Positions 7,728 to 13,969 of a stretch of 13,969 nucleotides of DNA are shown here, one piece after another. A program made the position numbers and the translations under genes. This DNA is from Kiritimatiellia bacterium. GTDB lineage: Bacteria > Verrucomicrobiota > Kiritimatiellia > RFP12 > UBA1067. The stretch is taken from NCBI GenBank assembly GCA_016302985.1, contig JAEDMN010000068.1, positions 1 through 13,969 on the forward strand, in the 5' to 3' direction. Numbering within the stretch: position 1 is the stretch's first letter; each line of letters opens with the position of its first letter. The notes under the pieces are model-generated. The model saw only the letters and a list, made by a program, of their open reading frames with translations. It made no database searches and had not been told where the DNA came from.

Positions 7728-9218
7728 ATGGAGAGGAAGAGAGCATCGTGGTCGGGCCAGCTGGCCTTCATCCTCGCCGCGGCGGCGAGCGCAATCGGAC
7801 TGGGCAACCTCTGGCGGTTCCCCTACCTGGCGGCGCAGTACGGCGGCGGAACCTTCATCGTCGTCTACCTCGGTCTCGTGGTGACGCTCGGCTTCACGCT
7901 GATGCTCACCGAGATCGCGATCGGCCGCAAGACGCAGCAGAGCCAGCTCACGGCCTATTCGCGCCTCCATGCCGGGTGGGGTCCCCTGGGGCTGCTCGCG
8001 ACGGTCATCCCGATGCTCATCGTCCCCTACTACTGCGTGATCGGCGGCTGGGTGCTCAAGTACCTCGTGGCCTACGCGCAGATGGCCTTCACGGGCGTCT
8101 CGCCGATGGGCGAGGGCGCGGCCGAGTCCGCCGCCTTCTTCACCTCCTTCATCTCCGCCCCGTTCGCGCCGTTCGCCTTCGGCGTCGTCTTCGTGCTGGC
8201 CTGCGCCGTCGTCATCGTGCTCGGCGTGAAGAACGGCATCGAGAAGTCCAATCTCGTGATGATGCCGATCCTCTTCCTGATGGCCGTGGCCATCTCGATC
8301 TACGTCATCTGCCTGCCGGGCACGGGCGACGGCCTCAAGTACTATCTCGTCCCCAACATGGACTGCCTGACCGGTTCGGACGGGAAGTTCTCCATCGCGC
8401 TGCTGGCCAAGACCATCCTCGGCGCCATGGGCCAGATGTTCTACTCCCTCTCGCTCGCGATGGGCATCATGATCACCTACGGCAGCTACATGCGCCGGAC
8501 GGACCCGATCGAGCGCTCCGTGCGCCGCATCGAGGTCTTCGACACGCTCATCGCGCTCATCGCGGGCCTGATGATCATCCCCGTCGTCTACATGTTCGCG
8601 GTGAAGACGGGCGTGACGCCCGAACTGATCGCCCAGCATGGCGGCGACGCGGCGGCGGCCACCAACGCCGCGGTGAAGGCCGCCATGAACGCCGGCCCGG
8701 GCCTCATGTTCATCACCCTGCCGAAGGTGTTCGCCTCGCTGGGCTCCTTCGGACCCTGGCTCGGCCTGATGTTCTTCGTGCTCGTGCTCTTCGCGGCGGC
8801 GACGTCCGCGATCTCGCTGTTCGAGGCGTGCGTGGCCTCCGTCTGCGACCTGCTGCACATCGCGCGGAAGCCCGCGACGTTCTTCACGACCGCGCTCATC
8901 CTGTTCCTCTCGACGTTCAGCGCGATCGGCTACGGCCCCTGGGCCAAGGTCACGGTTGGCGGCATGCAGTTCCTGGACTTCTTCGACTTCGTCACCAACT
9001 CGGTGCTGATGCCGGTCGTGGCGGCGGCGACCTGCCTGTTCGTGGGCTGGGTCATCAAGCCGAAGGCCATCATCGAGGAGTGCGAGGCCGAGGGCCACGT
9101 GTTCAAGATGAAGGGCTTCTACGTCGTGATGGTGAAGGTGCTCGCGCCGCTCCTGGTGATCGCGATCCTCATTTCCGAAATCTGCCGCGCGTTCAAGATC
9201 GGCGGCTGGTCCATCTGA
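7728..9218 (+). CDS. Sodium:neurotransmitter symporter family (NSS/SNF) transporter
   Basis: A 496-residue inner-membrane Na+-coupled symporter of the LeuT/MhsT family, probably for an amino acid or related amine. TM1 carries the signature AIGLGNLWRFPY (22-33); its unwound region aligns with LeuT at identical numbers (A22, G24, G26, N27), but LeuT N21 is S21 here. TM6 has GQMFYSLSLAMG with Y239, S240 and S242 at the positions of LeuT F253, T254 and S256. TM8 has AAATSAIS with T359 and S360 matching LeuT T354/S355 of the Na2 site. VPYYCVIGGW corresponds to the TM3 Tyr region. About 11-12 hydrophobic segments are visible. ATG 7728 is chosen over the GTG at 7722 because AAGGGAG (7713-7719) lies 8 bases before the ATG but only 2 before the GTG. 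It is 21 bases upstream of the GH2 gene and probably cotranscribed. The substrate cannot be assigned from sequence. Confidence 0.9.
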   Translation: MERKRASWSGQLAFILAAAASAIGLGNLWRFPYLAAQYGGGTFIVVYLGLVVTLGFTLMLTEIAIGRKTQQSQLTAYSRLHAGWGPLGLLATVIPMLIVPYYCVIGGWVLKYLVAYAQMAFTGVSPMGEGAAESAAFFTSFISAPFAPFAFGVVFVLACAVVIVLGVKNGIEKSNLVMMPILFLMAVAISIYVICLPGTGDGLKYYLVPNMDCLTGSDGKFSIALLAKTILGAMGQMFYSLSLAMGIMITYGSYMRRTDPIERSVRRIEVFDTLIALIAGLMIIPVVYMFAVKTGVTPELIAQHGGDAAAATNAAVKAAMNAGPGLMFITLPKVFASLGSFGPWLGLMFFVLVLFAAATSAISLFEACVASVCDLLHIARKPATFFTTALILFLSTFSAIGYGPWAKVTVGGMQFLDFFDFVTNSVLMPVVAAATCLFVGWVIKPKAIIEECEAEGHVFKMKGFYVVMVKVLAPLLVIAILISEICRAFKIGGWSI

Positions 9219-9239
9219 CAACCTGCGAAAGGGCATGGC

Positions 9240-11645
9240 ATGAAGAAGCTGGTACTCTCCCTCGTGGCCGCGTGCGCGGCCGGCGCGTTCGGCGCGGCGA
9301 CGGTGTCGCTGGACGGCGAATGGAGGCTCGACTACTTCCCGCAGCCGGACGCCGGCGCGGTCCGCTCGCTGCCGCTGCCCGCGGATCTCGGCCAGAAGTC
9401 CGTGAAGGCGACGGTGCCGGGCAACTGCGAGCTCGACCTCGTCCACGCGGGCCTGCTGCCGCCGATGGAGGTGGGGCTCAACGTGATGAAGCTGCGCCCG
9501 TACGAGGCGTACCAGTGGCTCTACACGAAGGATTTCACGGCGCCGGCGGTGGACGTGAAGGCCGGCTGCCGCGCGGAGCTCGTCTTCGGCGGCATCGACA
9601 CGCTCGCGGACGTCTTCCTGAACGGCGAGAAGATCGGCGAGTCGGCGAACATGCTGATCGAGCGCCGCTTCGACGTGACGAAGCGCCTGCGGAAGGGCGC
9701 GAACACGGTGCAGGTGCTCCTGCGCCCCGTCCTGCTCGACGCGCAGTTCGCGTCCGTCGGCGAGATGGGCGGTGCGAGCGAGCCCGGCGCGGACGGGGAA
9801 CGCTACCGCAAGGCGGCCCACATGGGCGGCTGGGACATCTTCCCGCGCGTCTTCGCGCAGGGCCTCTGGCGGAACGTCGCCCTCGAGGTCTCCGACCCCG
9901 TGCGCCTGAAGGAGTGCGTGTGGATGATGAAGCACCTCGACGTGAAGGCGCGCCGCGCGGACTTCAAGTTCCGCTCCCGCCTCGAGGCGCCGTTCCGCCA
10001 CCTCGACCACGCGAAGCTGCGCTGCTCGCTCGCCCGCAACGGGAAGACGGTGTTCCAGCACGAGTTCCCCGTCTACAGCTACCACCCGATCATGGACTTC
10101 TCCGTGTCCAATGTCGACCTCTGGTGGCCGAAGGGGTCCGGCGAGCCGGCGCTCTACGACGCCGTGGCCGAAATCGTCGGCGAGGACGGGTCGGTGCTCG
10201 CGCGCGACGCGCGGAGGATCGGCATCCGGAAGATCGAGCTCGTGCGGGACGACGTGTACGGCAAGGACCGTCCCGGTCAGTTCCTCTTCAAGGTGAACGA
10301 CGAGCCCGTCTACGTGCGCGGCTCGAACTGGGTGCCGCTGGACAGCTTCCACGGCCGCGACGCGCAGCACCTGATTCCCACGCTCGAGATGTGGAAGGAC
10401 CTCAACTGCAACATGGTCCGCGTCTGGGGCGGCGGCGTGTACGAGCCGGACGCCTTCTTCGACTGGTGCGACGCGAACGGCGTGATGGTATGGCAGGACT
10501 TCATGACCGGCTGCGGCGTCTTCCCGCAGGACGACGACTACGCGAAGGCCACGCGCGAGGAGATCCTCTCCGTCGTCCAGCGCCATCGCAATCACGCGTC
10601 CCTCGCGCTCTGGAGCGGCAACAACGAGAACGACGGCGCGTTCAGCTGGTTCGTCGGCAGGACGATCCACCGCGATCCGAACAAGGACCGCAATTCGCGC
10701 AGGACGATCCCCGACGTCCTCTTCGAGCACGACCTGACGCGTCCCTACCTGCCGAGCTCGCCCTACTACTCCCCCGACGTGTTCGCCGGGAAGGCGAAGC
10801 CGAGCGAGGACCACCTCTGGGGCGCGCGCGCCTACTACAAGGTTCCGTTCTACACGAACAGCCCGTGCTGGTTCGCGAGCGAGATGGGCTACCACGGCTG
10901 CCCGAACCTGGAGTCCCTGAAGAAGATGATGACGCCGGGCTGCGTCTCCCCGTGGAAGGAGGTCACGAACAACGGCGCCGACCCGCACCGCGACTTCCAC
11001 TGGAACGACGAGTGGCAGCTCAAGGCGTGCAACGCCGGCCTCAAGCCGGGCGTGATGCGCCACGGCACGCGCAACAACCTGATGACGAACCAGGCGAAGA
11101 TCATGTTCGGCGCGGTCGCGCAGGACGTCGAGGGTTTCGTCGAGCAGAGCCAGACGGTCCAGGCCGAGGCGATGAAGACCTTCTGCGAGATGTTCCGCAG
11201 CCGCAAGTTCACGCGCTTCAACGGCCTGATCTGGTGGAACGTCCGCGACGGCTGGCCGATCATCTCCGACGCCGTCGTCGACTGGTACGGCGGGAAGAAG
11301 AAGGCCTACTACGCGCTCAAGAACGCCCAGAAGGACCAGATGGTCTGCGTGGTCGACGACCACACGGCCTGGGCCGTGAACGACGCGCGCCGCGCCGTGA
11401 AGGGCCACGTGAAGATCTCCGACAAGGCGTCCGGCAAGGTGTGGATGGAGAAGGACTTCGACATCCCCGCGAACGGCAAGACCGAGCTCGGGAAGATCCC
11501 GTTCGCCGGCCAGGGCGTCGTCATGATCGAGGCGACGCTGGACGGCAGGGCGTTCCGCAACCACTTCCTCTACGGCGAACCGCCGTTCAAGTGGGCCGAC
11601 GTGAAGGCCTGGCTGCCCGACTACGCCGCCGAGTGCGGGGAATAA
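9240..11645 (+). CDS. Secreted GH2 beta-mannosidase
   Basis: An 801-residue glycoside hydrolase family 2 enzyme, expected to remove terminal beta-linked mannose by a retaining mechanism (EC 3.2.1.25). The order is: signal peptide (MKKLVLSLVAACAAG..., cut near AFG|A); N-terminal jelly-roll sugar-binding domain (about 25-200, with VSLDGEWRLDYF and GIDTLADVFLNGEKIG); an Ig-like domain (about 215-340); a TIM barrel (about 345-690); a short C-terminal domain. WGGGVYE (396-402) and WSGNNEND (458-465) are mannosidase hallmarks; E463 is the expected acid/base. E548 in ASEMGYHG is the expected nucleophile, 85 residues later, close to the spacing in characterised GH2 mannosidases. Both catalytic residues are present and the length is slightly below the usual 820-880. 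AAAGGG (9228-9233) sits 6 bases before the ATG. It follows the NSS symporter by 21 bases and ends at a strong hairpin. A VAAC motif at 9-12 is probably too close to the N-terminus to be a lipobox. Confidence 0.88.
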   Translation: MKKLVLSLVAACAAGAFGAATVSLDGEWRLDYFPQPDAGAVRSLPLPADLGQKSVKATVPGNCELDLVHAGLLPPMEVGLNVMKLRPYEAYQWLYTKDFTAPAVDVKAGCRAELVFGGIDTLADVFLNGEKIGESANMLIERRFDVTKRLRKGANTVQVLLRPVLLDAQFASVGEMGGASEPGADGERYRKAAHMGGWDIFPRVFAQGLWRNVALEVSDPVRLKECVWMMKHLDVKARRADFKFRSRLEAPFRHLDHAKLRCSLARNGKTVFQHEFPVYSYHPIMDFSVSNVDLWWPKGSGEPALYDAVAEIVGEDGSVLARDARRIGIRKIELVRDDVYGKDRPGQFLFKVNDEPVYVRGSNWVPLDSFHGRDAQHLIPTLEMWKDLNCNMVRVWGGGVYEPDAFFDWCDANGVMVWQDFMTGCGVFPQDDDYAKATREEILSVVQRHRNHASLALWSGNNENDGAFSWFVGRTIHRDPNKDRNSRRTIPDVLFEHDLTRPYLPSSPYYSPDVFAGKAKPSEDHLWGARAYYKVPFYTNSPCWFASEMGYHGCPNLESLKKMMTPGCVSPWKEVTNNGADPHRDFHWNDEWQLKACNAGLKPGVMRHGTRNNLMTNQAKIMFGAVAQDVEGFVEQSQTVQAEAMKTFCEMFRSRKFTRFNGLIWWNVRDGWPIISDAVVDWYGGKKKAYYALKNAQKDQMVCVVDDHTAWAVNDARRAVKGHVKISDKASGKVWMEKDFDIPANGKTELGKIPFAGQGVVMIEATLDGRAFRNHFLYGEPPFKWADVKAWLPDYAAECGE

Positions 11646-11670
11646 CAGGAGGGGCGCCGGATCGGTCGCG

Positions 11671-11710
11671 GGGCTGGAAGTTCCAGGAGTGCTGGAATTT
11701 CCGGCCCTTT
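11671..11710 (+). terminator. Hairpin terminator of the symporter-mannosidase operon
   Basis: A 16-bp stem pairs 11671-11686 (GGGCTGGAAGTTCCAG) with 11692-11707 (CTGGAATTTCCGGCCC); two pairs are G:U wobbles in RNA. The loop is GAGTG and the stem is followed by TTT (11708-11710). It begins 26 bases after the mannosidase stop. The left arm contains a perfect palindrome, CTGGAA-G-TTCCAG (11674-11686). The T-run is short, so termination may be partial. Confidence 0.65.
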
Positions 11711-11770
11711 GAGACAGGTGAGACGGGTGAGACAGGTGAGACGGGTGAGACAGGTGAGACGGGTGAGACG
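11711..11770. repeat. 9-bp minisatellite (18-bp higher-order unit)
   Basis: Six full tandem units alternate strictly between GAGACAGGT and GAGACGGGT, followed by a partial GAGACG, so the true period is 18 bp. Nothing between the units resembles a spacer. The unit has no stop codon in this phase and its length is a multiple of three, which produces spurious ETG or VSP repeat peptides on the two strands. It starts immediately after the terminator T-run. Confidence 0.9.
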
Positions 11771-11817
11771 CCAGGCCCTGCTGTCTCACCCGTCTCACTC
11801 GTCCCAACTGTCCCATG
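11754..11817. repeat. Inverted copy of the minisatellite forming a 16-bp hairpin
   Basis: After a 12-base spacer, four 9-base units of the reverse-complement array follow: TGTCTCACC, CGTCTCACT, then the decayed CGTCCCAAC and TGTCCCATG (11782-11817). The last direct units (11754-11769) pair perfectly over 16 bp with 11783-11798 around a 13-base loop, and earlier direct units can pair with the same arm in alternative registers. I infer slippage or inversion of one ancestral array. Confidence 0.8.
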
Positions 11818-11846
11818 GTCCTGTGGCGGCCCCGCGCGCTTGGGTT

Positions 11847-11867
11847 GCGCGCCGGCCCCCGGCGCGC
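11847..11867. repeat. REP-like hairpin, copy 2
   Basis: GCGCGCCGG (11847-11855), loop CCC, CCGGCGCGC (11859-11867), a perfect 9-bp stem. It forms the left end of the 95-bp inverted-repeat element and has the same shape as the hairpin at 24-44. Confidence 0.7.
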
Positions 11868-11898
11868 GAATGACGGGCGTCCCGCGCGGTTGCCCCAC

Positions 11899-11919
11899 GC
11901 GCGCCGGAGGCCGGCGCGC
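11899..11919. repeat. REP-like hairpin, copy 3
   Basis: GCGCGCCGG (11899-11907), loop AGG, CCGGCGCGC (11911-11919), a perfect 9-bp stem in inverted orientation to copy 2 as judged from the shared GGTT/AACC flank. Confidence 0.7.
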
Positions 11920-11954
11920 AACCTAAGCGCAGGAGCCCGCATCGAGTTTGCCCG

Positions 11955-11986
11955 TTGGCTGGTTTTTCGGATGACAAACCTACACT
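11955..11986 (+). promoter_or_regulatory. Possible upstream promoter with TACACT box
   Basis: TACACT (11981-11986) lies in the context GACAAACCTACACTGG, close to GACATGCTACACTGG at 77-91 in the first promoter. The only -35-like hexamer is TTGGCT (11955-11960), 20 bases away, which is poor. A start near 11993 would add a leader of about 85 bases to the antiporter message. The evidence is mainly the resemblance to the other site. Confidence 0.3.
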
Positions 11987-11993
11987 GGAGTCC

Positions 11994-12015
11994 GCCTCTC
12001 GTGCGCCTCTCGTGC
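11994..12015. repeat. 11-bp tandem duplication
   Basis: GCCTCTCGTGC occurs twice back to back (11994-12004 and 12005-12015) in the AT-poor spacer before the antiporter promoter. No function is evident. The rest of 11931-12060 shows no gene and no other structure I can support. Confidence 0.6.
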
Positions 12016-12061
12016 AGCGTGCGTCGCGTGTCGGGTGGCGGCGCGCCGTCTCTCGCAATTA

Positions 12062-12070
12062 TGCTATAAT
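12062..12070 (+). promoter_or_regulatory. Extended -10 promoter abutting the antiporter start
   Basis: TGCTATAAT is a perfect extended -10 (TATAAT at 12065-12070) with no -35 at the expected place. Standard geometry gives transcription start at about 12077, two bases before the ATG at 12079. The bases between (TTCGGTCT) contain no Shine-Dalgarno, so translation should be leaderless, as at 3599. Confidence 0.65.
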
Positions 12071-12078
12071 TTCGGTCT

Positions 12079-13503
12079 ATGAGTCTTTTCAGTGACGCGG
12101 AAACGGACCGGAATTTCGGGCGGATGCAGTGGCGGATGCTGTTCGCCACGATGATTGGCTACACGCTCTTCTACTTCATGCGGAAGAACTTCTCCTTCGC
12201 GATGCCGGGGCTCCAGCAGGACTGCGGCATCTCGAAGTCGATGCTCGGCAACTTCCTCTTCTGGGGCGGCATCGTCTACGGCGTCTCGAAGTTCGTGAAC
12301 GGCATCGTCGGCGACAAGTGCAATCCGAAGCGGATGCTCTGCTTCGGCCTGCTCGCGTGCACGCTCGTCAACGTCGCCTTCGGCTTCGCGCCGCAGATCG
12401 CCGCGTGGTTCGACCCGGGCGTCGCCGCCGGGGCGCAGAACGGCGTCGCCGCCGGGGCGCAGAACGGAGCCGCCGTCGGGACGGCCGCGCTCGCGTGGAC
12501 ATTCGGCATCCTGCTCGTGCTGAACCAGTTCTTCCAGGGGACGGGCTTTCCGCCGTGCGCGAAGCTGATCGCCCATTGGATCCCGCCGCACGAACTCGCG
12601 ACGAAGATGAGCGTGTGGAACACGTCCCACTCCATCGGCGGCGGCCTCGTGGCGAAGGTCTGCGGCGTGATCATGGGCCTGGGCGTCGTCGGCGCCGCGA
12701 ACCAGGGCGTCGGCATGTGGCGGTGGTGTTTCTGGTCCATGGCGGCGCTGGGCGGCATCGGCCTGCTCGCGATGTGGATCTTCCTGCCGGGCCTGCCCGC
12801 GGACGAGGGATTGCCCGAGCTGCCCGGCACGGCGACGTCTTCGGCGAAATCGAACAATCGGACAATCGAGCAATCGGACAGCCGGACCATGATCCGCGCC
12901 GTCTTCCTGAATCCGGTCATCTGGATGCTCGGCGCGTGCAACTTCATGATCAACGCGGCGCGCGCGCTCGTGGCGGACTGGGGGCCGACGATGCTGCAGG
13001 AGGCGAAGGGCCTCACCTCGAGCGAGGCGGGCACGGTCATCATGTGGTTCGAGTTCGCGGGCATCGCGGGCATGCTGGCGTCGGGCTGGGCGACCGACCG
13101 CCTCTTCGGCGGACGCGCCCCGCGGCTCTGCATGTTCCTGATGGCGCTCACGGCCGGGCTGCTCGCGGCGTTCTGGTTCCTGCCCGCGGGCGGCGCGACG
13201 GGCCTCCTGGGCGGCGCGGCGCTCTGCGCGGCCGGCTTCTGCCTGTACGGTCCGCAGGCCCTCACGGGCGTGACCGCGACGAACACGGCGACGAAGAAGT
13301 TCGCCGGCACGTCGATCGGGTTCATCTCGCTCTTCTCGTACATCGGCGTCTCGGTGAGCGGCAAGGTCTGCGGCTCGCTCGCGCAGAGCGCGGGCAACTG
13401 GCACCTCGCGGTGCTGTCGATCGTCGGCGTGGCCGCGGTCGGGGCCGTGCTCTTCCTCTGTCTCTGGAACGTGAAGGCGCACAGCTACGGCGAAAGGCGG
13501 TGA
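12079..13503 (+). CDS. OPA-family organophosphate:phosphate antiporter (MFS)
   Basis: A 474-residue inner-membrane MFS transporter of the GlpT/UhpT/UhpC type, expected to exchange a sugar phosphate or glycerol-3-phosphate for inorganic phosphate. TM1 carries YFMRKNFSFAMPGL, matching the GlpT VRKNFALAMPYL stretch; R35 corresponds to GlpT R45. R295 in NAARALVADWGP corresponds to GlpT R269, and H184 in NTSHSIGGG to GlpT H165, so the phosphate-binding Arg pair and the His are all present. GDKCNPKRML is the TM2-TM3 loop. Two loops have grown by repeats: GVAAGAQN twice (114-129) and a polar stretch from an octamer array (about 257-270) in the central loop. ATG 12079 is set by the promoter position; no Shine-Dalgarno is present. 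The next gene is 9 bases downstream. It could alternatively be a UhpC-like sensor, but no histidine kinase partner is seen. Confidence 0.85.
   Translation: MSLFSDAETDRNFGRMQWRMLFATMIGYTLFYFMRKNFSFAMPGLQQDCGISKSMLGNFLFWGGIVYGVSKFVNGIVGDKCNPKRMLCFGLLACTLVNVAFGFAPQIAAWFDPGVAAGAQNGVAAGAQNGAAVGTAALAWTFGILLVLNQFFQGTGFPPCAKLIAHWIPPHELATKMSVWNTSHSIGGGLVAKVCGVIMGLGVVGAANQGVGMWRWCFWSMAALGGIGLLAMWIFLPGLPADEGLPELPGTATSSAKSNNRTIEQSDSRTMIRAVFLNPVIWMLGACNFMINAARALVADWGPTMLQEAKGLTSSEAGTVIMWFEFAGIAGMLASGWATDRLFGGRAPRLCMFLMALTAGLLAAFWFLPAGGATGLLGGAALCAAGFCLYGPQALTGVTATNTATKKFAGTSIGFISLFSYIGVSVSGKVCGSLAQSAGNWHLAVLSIVGVAAVGAVLFLCLWNVKAHSYGERR
12418..12465 (+). repeat. 24-bp in-frame tandem duplication in the antiporter gene
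   Basis: Two perfect 24-bp copies (12418-12441 and 12442-12465) each encode GVAAGAQN; a degenerate third unit (GAAVG) follows from 12466. The repeat sits in the loop between predicted TM3 and TM4, where length variation would be tolerated. Confidence 0.85.
12848..12887 (+). repeat. 8-bp tandem array inside the antiporter gene
   Basis: Five consecutive octamers, AATCGAAC, AATCGGAC, AATCGAGC, AATCGGAC and AGCCGGAC, encode part of the central cytoplasmic loop (NNRTIEQSDSRT region). The period is not a multiple of three, so gain or loss of one unit would shift the frame. Confidence 0.8.
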
Positions 13504-13512
13504 GGTGAAAAC

Positions 13513-13969
13513 ATGAAGATTCTGCTTGGCATCGACTACGGCACCGGCGGGTGCAAGGTGACGGCGCTCGGAACGGACGGCTCGTTCGCCGGCGAGGCGT
13601 CGACGGAATACGTGACGTACCACGACCACCCGGGCTGGAGCGAGCAGGAGCCCGCGGACTGGTGGACGGCTCTCTGCGAGTCGCTGAAGAAGCTCGCGGC
13701 GAAGGGCGTGGACCTCGGGGACGTCGCGGCGTGCGCGCTCGACGGCTCGACGCACAATGCCGTGCTGCTCGGCCCGACCGGCTCCCCTGCGCTCGATTCC
13801 GTCCTGACGGACCGGTCCTTCAGGCCGGTCCGCCGCACGATCATGTGGACCGACCAGCGCGCGACGGCCGAATGCGACGCGCTCCGCGCGGAGCGGGCCG
13901 ACCAGGTCTTCGCGACCTGCTACCAGATGCCCGCGCCGACATGGACGCTGCCGCAGATGATGTGGCTCA
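13513..13969 (+). CDS. FGGY-family sugar kinase, xylulokinase-like (N-terminal part)
   Basis: The first 152 codons of a carbohydrate kinase cut by the window end; there is no stop in frame. It should phosphorylate a pentulose or similar sugar with ATP in the cytoplasm. LGIDYGTGGCKV (5-16) matches the XylB phosphate-1 loop GIDLGTSGVKV, with D8 at the conserved Asp. HPGWSEQEPADWW (39-51) matches HPLWSEQDPEQWW. LDGSTHNAVLL (76-86) aligns with the XylB IAGQMHGATLL, keeping the His (H81) but replacing QM with ST. IMWTDQRA and YQMPAPTWTLPQMMWL follow the family pattern. The second Asp and the ATP-binding half lie outside the window. GAGGTG (13502-13507) overlaps the antiporter stop and is 5 bases before the ATG. 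Translational coupling in a two-gene operon with the antiporter is likely. The family is secure; the sugar is not. Confidence 0.85.
   Translation, partial: MKILLGIDYGTGGCKVTALGTDGSFAGEASTEYVTYHDHPGWSEQEPADWWTALCESLKKLAAKGVDLGDVAACALDGSTHNAVLLGPTGSPALDSVLTDRSFRPVRRTIMWTDQRATAECDALRAERADQVFATCYQMPAPTWTLPQMMWL

Larger units (their letters stand above)
11836..11930. repeat. 95-bp inverted-repeat element with two REP-like hairpins
   Basis: The terminal arm GCGCTTGGGTTGCGCGCCGG (11836-11855) is matched by its reverse complement at 11911-11930 in 19 of 20 positions. Each end contains a self-complementary hairpin of 9-bp stem and 3-base loop: 11847-11867 (loop CCC) and 11899-11919 (loop AGG). The centre (11868-11898) contains GACGGGCGTC but no gene. 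The layout resembles a BIME-type pair of extragenic palindromes; no transposase lies in the window. Confidence 0.75.

Noticed and set aside
11711..11817. CRISPR array
   Set aside because: The units are contiguous 9-mers without unique spacers, and no cas genes are present.
7703..11926. 1407-codon + strand open frame starting at TTG 7703
   Set aside because: Runs out of frame through the NSS and GH2 genes, both of which have catalytic or binding motifs in their own frames.
7632..12149. Very long open frame on the minus strand (about 1500 codons)
   Set aside because: It is antisense to the symporter, mannosidase and intergenic repeats, its product is low-complexity Arg/Ala/Asp/His-rich, and GC-rich third positions of the real genes explain the lack of stops.
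12064..13755. 563-codon minus-strand open frame opposite the antiporter and kinase
   Set aside because: It crosses two recognisable + strand genes and encodes only Arg/Ala/Glu/His-rich sequence.

Overview
The window is GC-rich (only promoters and a few leaders are AT-rich), with every convincing gene on the + strand. It encodes secreted and outer-membrane proteins: a porin-like barrel ending in a C-terminal aromatic residue, several signal peptides, a BspA/LRR-type surface protein and secreted carbohydrate-active enzymes. This implies a diderm, polysaccharide- or glycoprotein-degrading bacterium. The mix of a LamG-like/LRR giant secreted protein, GH2 enzyme, DcaP-like porin and no SusC/SusD pair is reminiscent of Verrucomicrobiota, possibly gut Kiritimatiellae. 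That placement is an inference from gene style, not a demonstrated match.

Layout. 1-117: a REP-like hairpin, then a TTGACA / TGCTACACT promoter. 118-3549: large secreted multidomain protein (LamG-like, InlB-repeat-like, BspA/LRR). 3599-5989: secreted alpha/alpha-toroid protein resembling polysaccharide lyases, with a C-terminal carbohydrate-binding-like domain, read from an extended -10 element so close to the ATG that the mRNA should be leaderless. 5990-6141: hairpin plus a strong promoter. 6142-7635: outer-membrane porin, followed by an intrinsic terminator. 7728-9218 and 9240-11645: a two-gene unit of an NSS-family sodium symporter and a secreted GH2 beta-mannosidase. 11646-12078: a 433-base intergenic region holding a terminator hairpin, a 9-bp minisatellite with an inverted copy of itself, a 95-bp inverted-repeat element and an extended -10 promoter. 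12079-13503: OPA-family organophosphate antiporter (MFS), again apparently leaderless, followed 9 bases later by an FGGY sugar kinase (13513 to the window edge, truncated).

How the genes fit together (inference): extracellular or periplasmic enzymes attack a glycan, the porin admits products, the sodium symporter imports an amino acid or similar solute, and the antiporter/kinase pair handles a phosphorylated or phosphorylatable sugar. The enzymes and symporter next to each other suggest use of a mannose-containing glycoprotein, but the substrate is not shown by the sequence.

I found no complete new defence or mobile system. The most unusual material is non-coding: two leaderless-type starts with perfect extended -10 boxes, a family of three 9-bp-stem/3-base-loop hairpins with a compensatory base-pair change, and the layered repeat block between the mannosidase and the antiporter.
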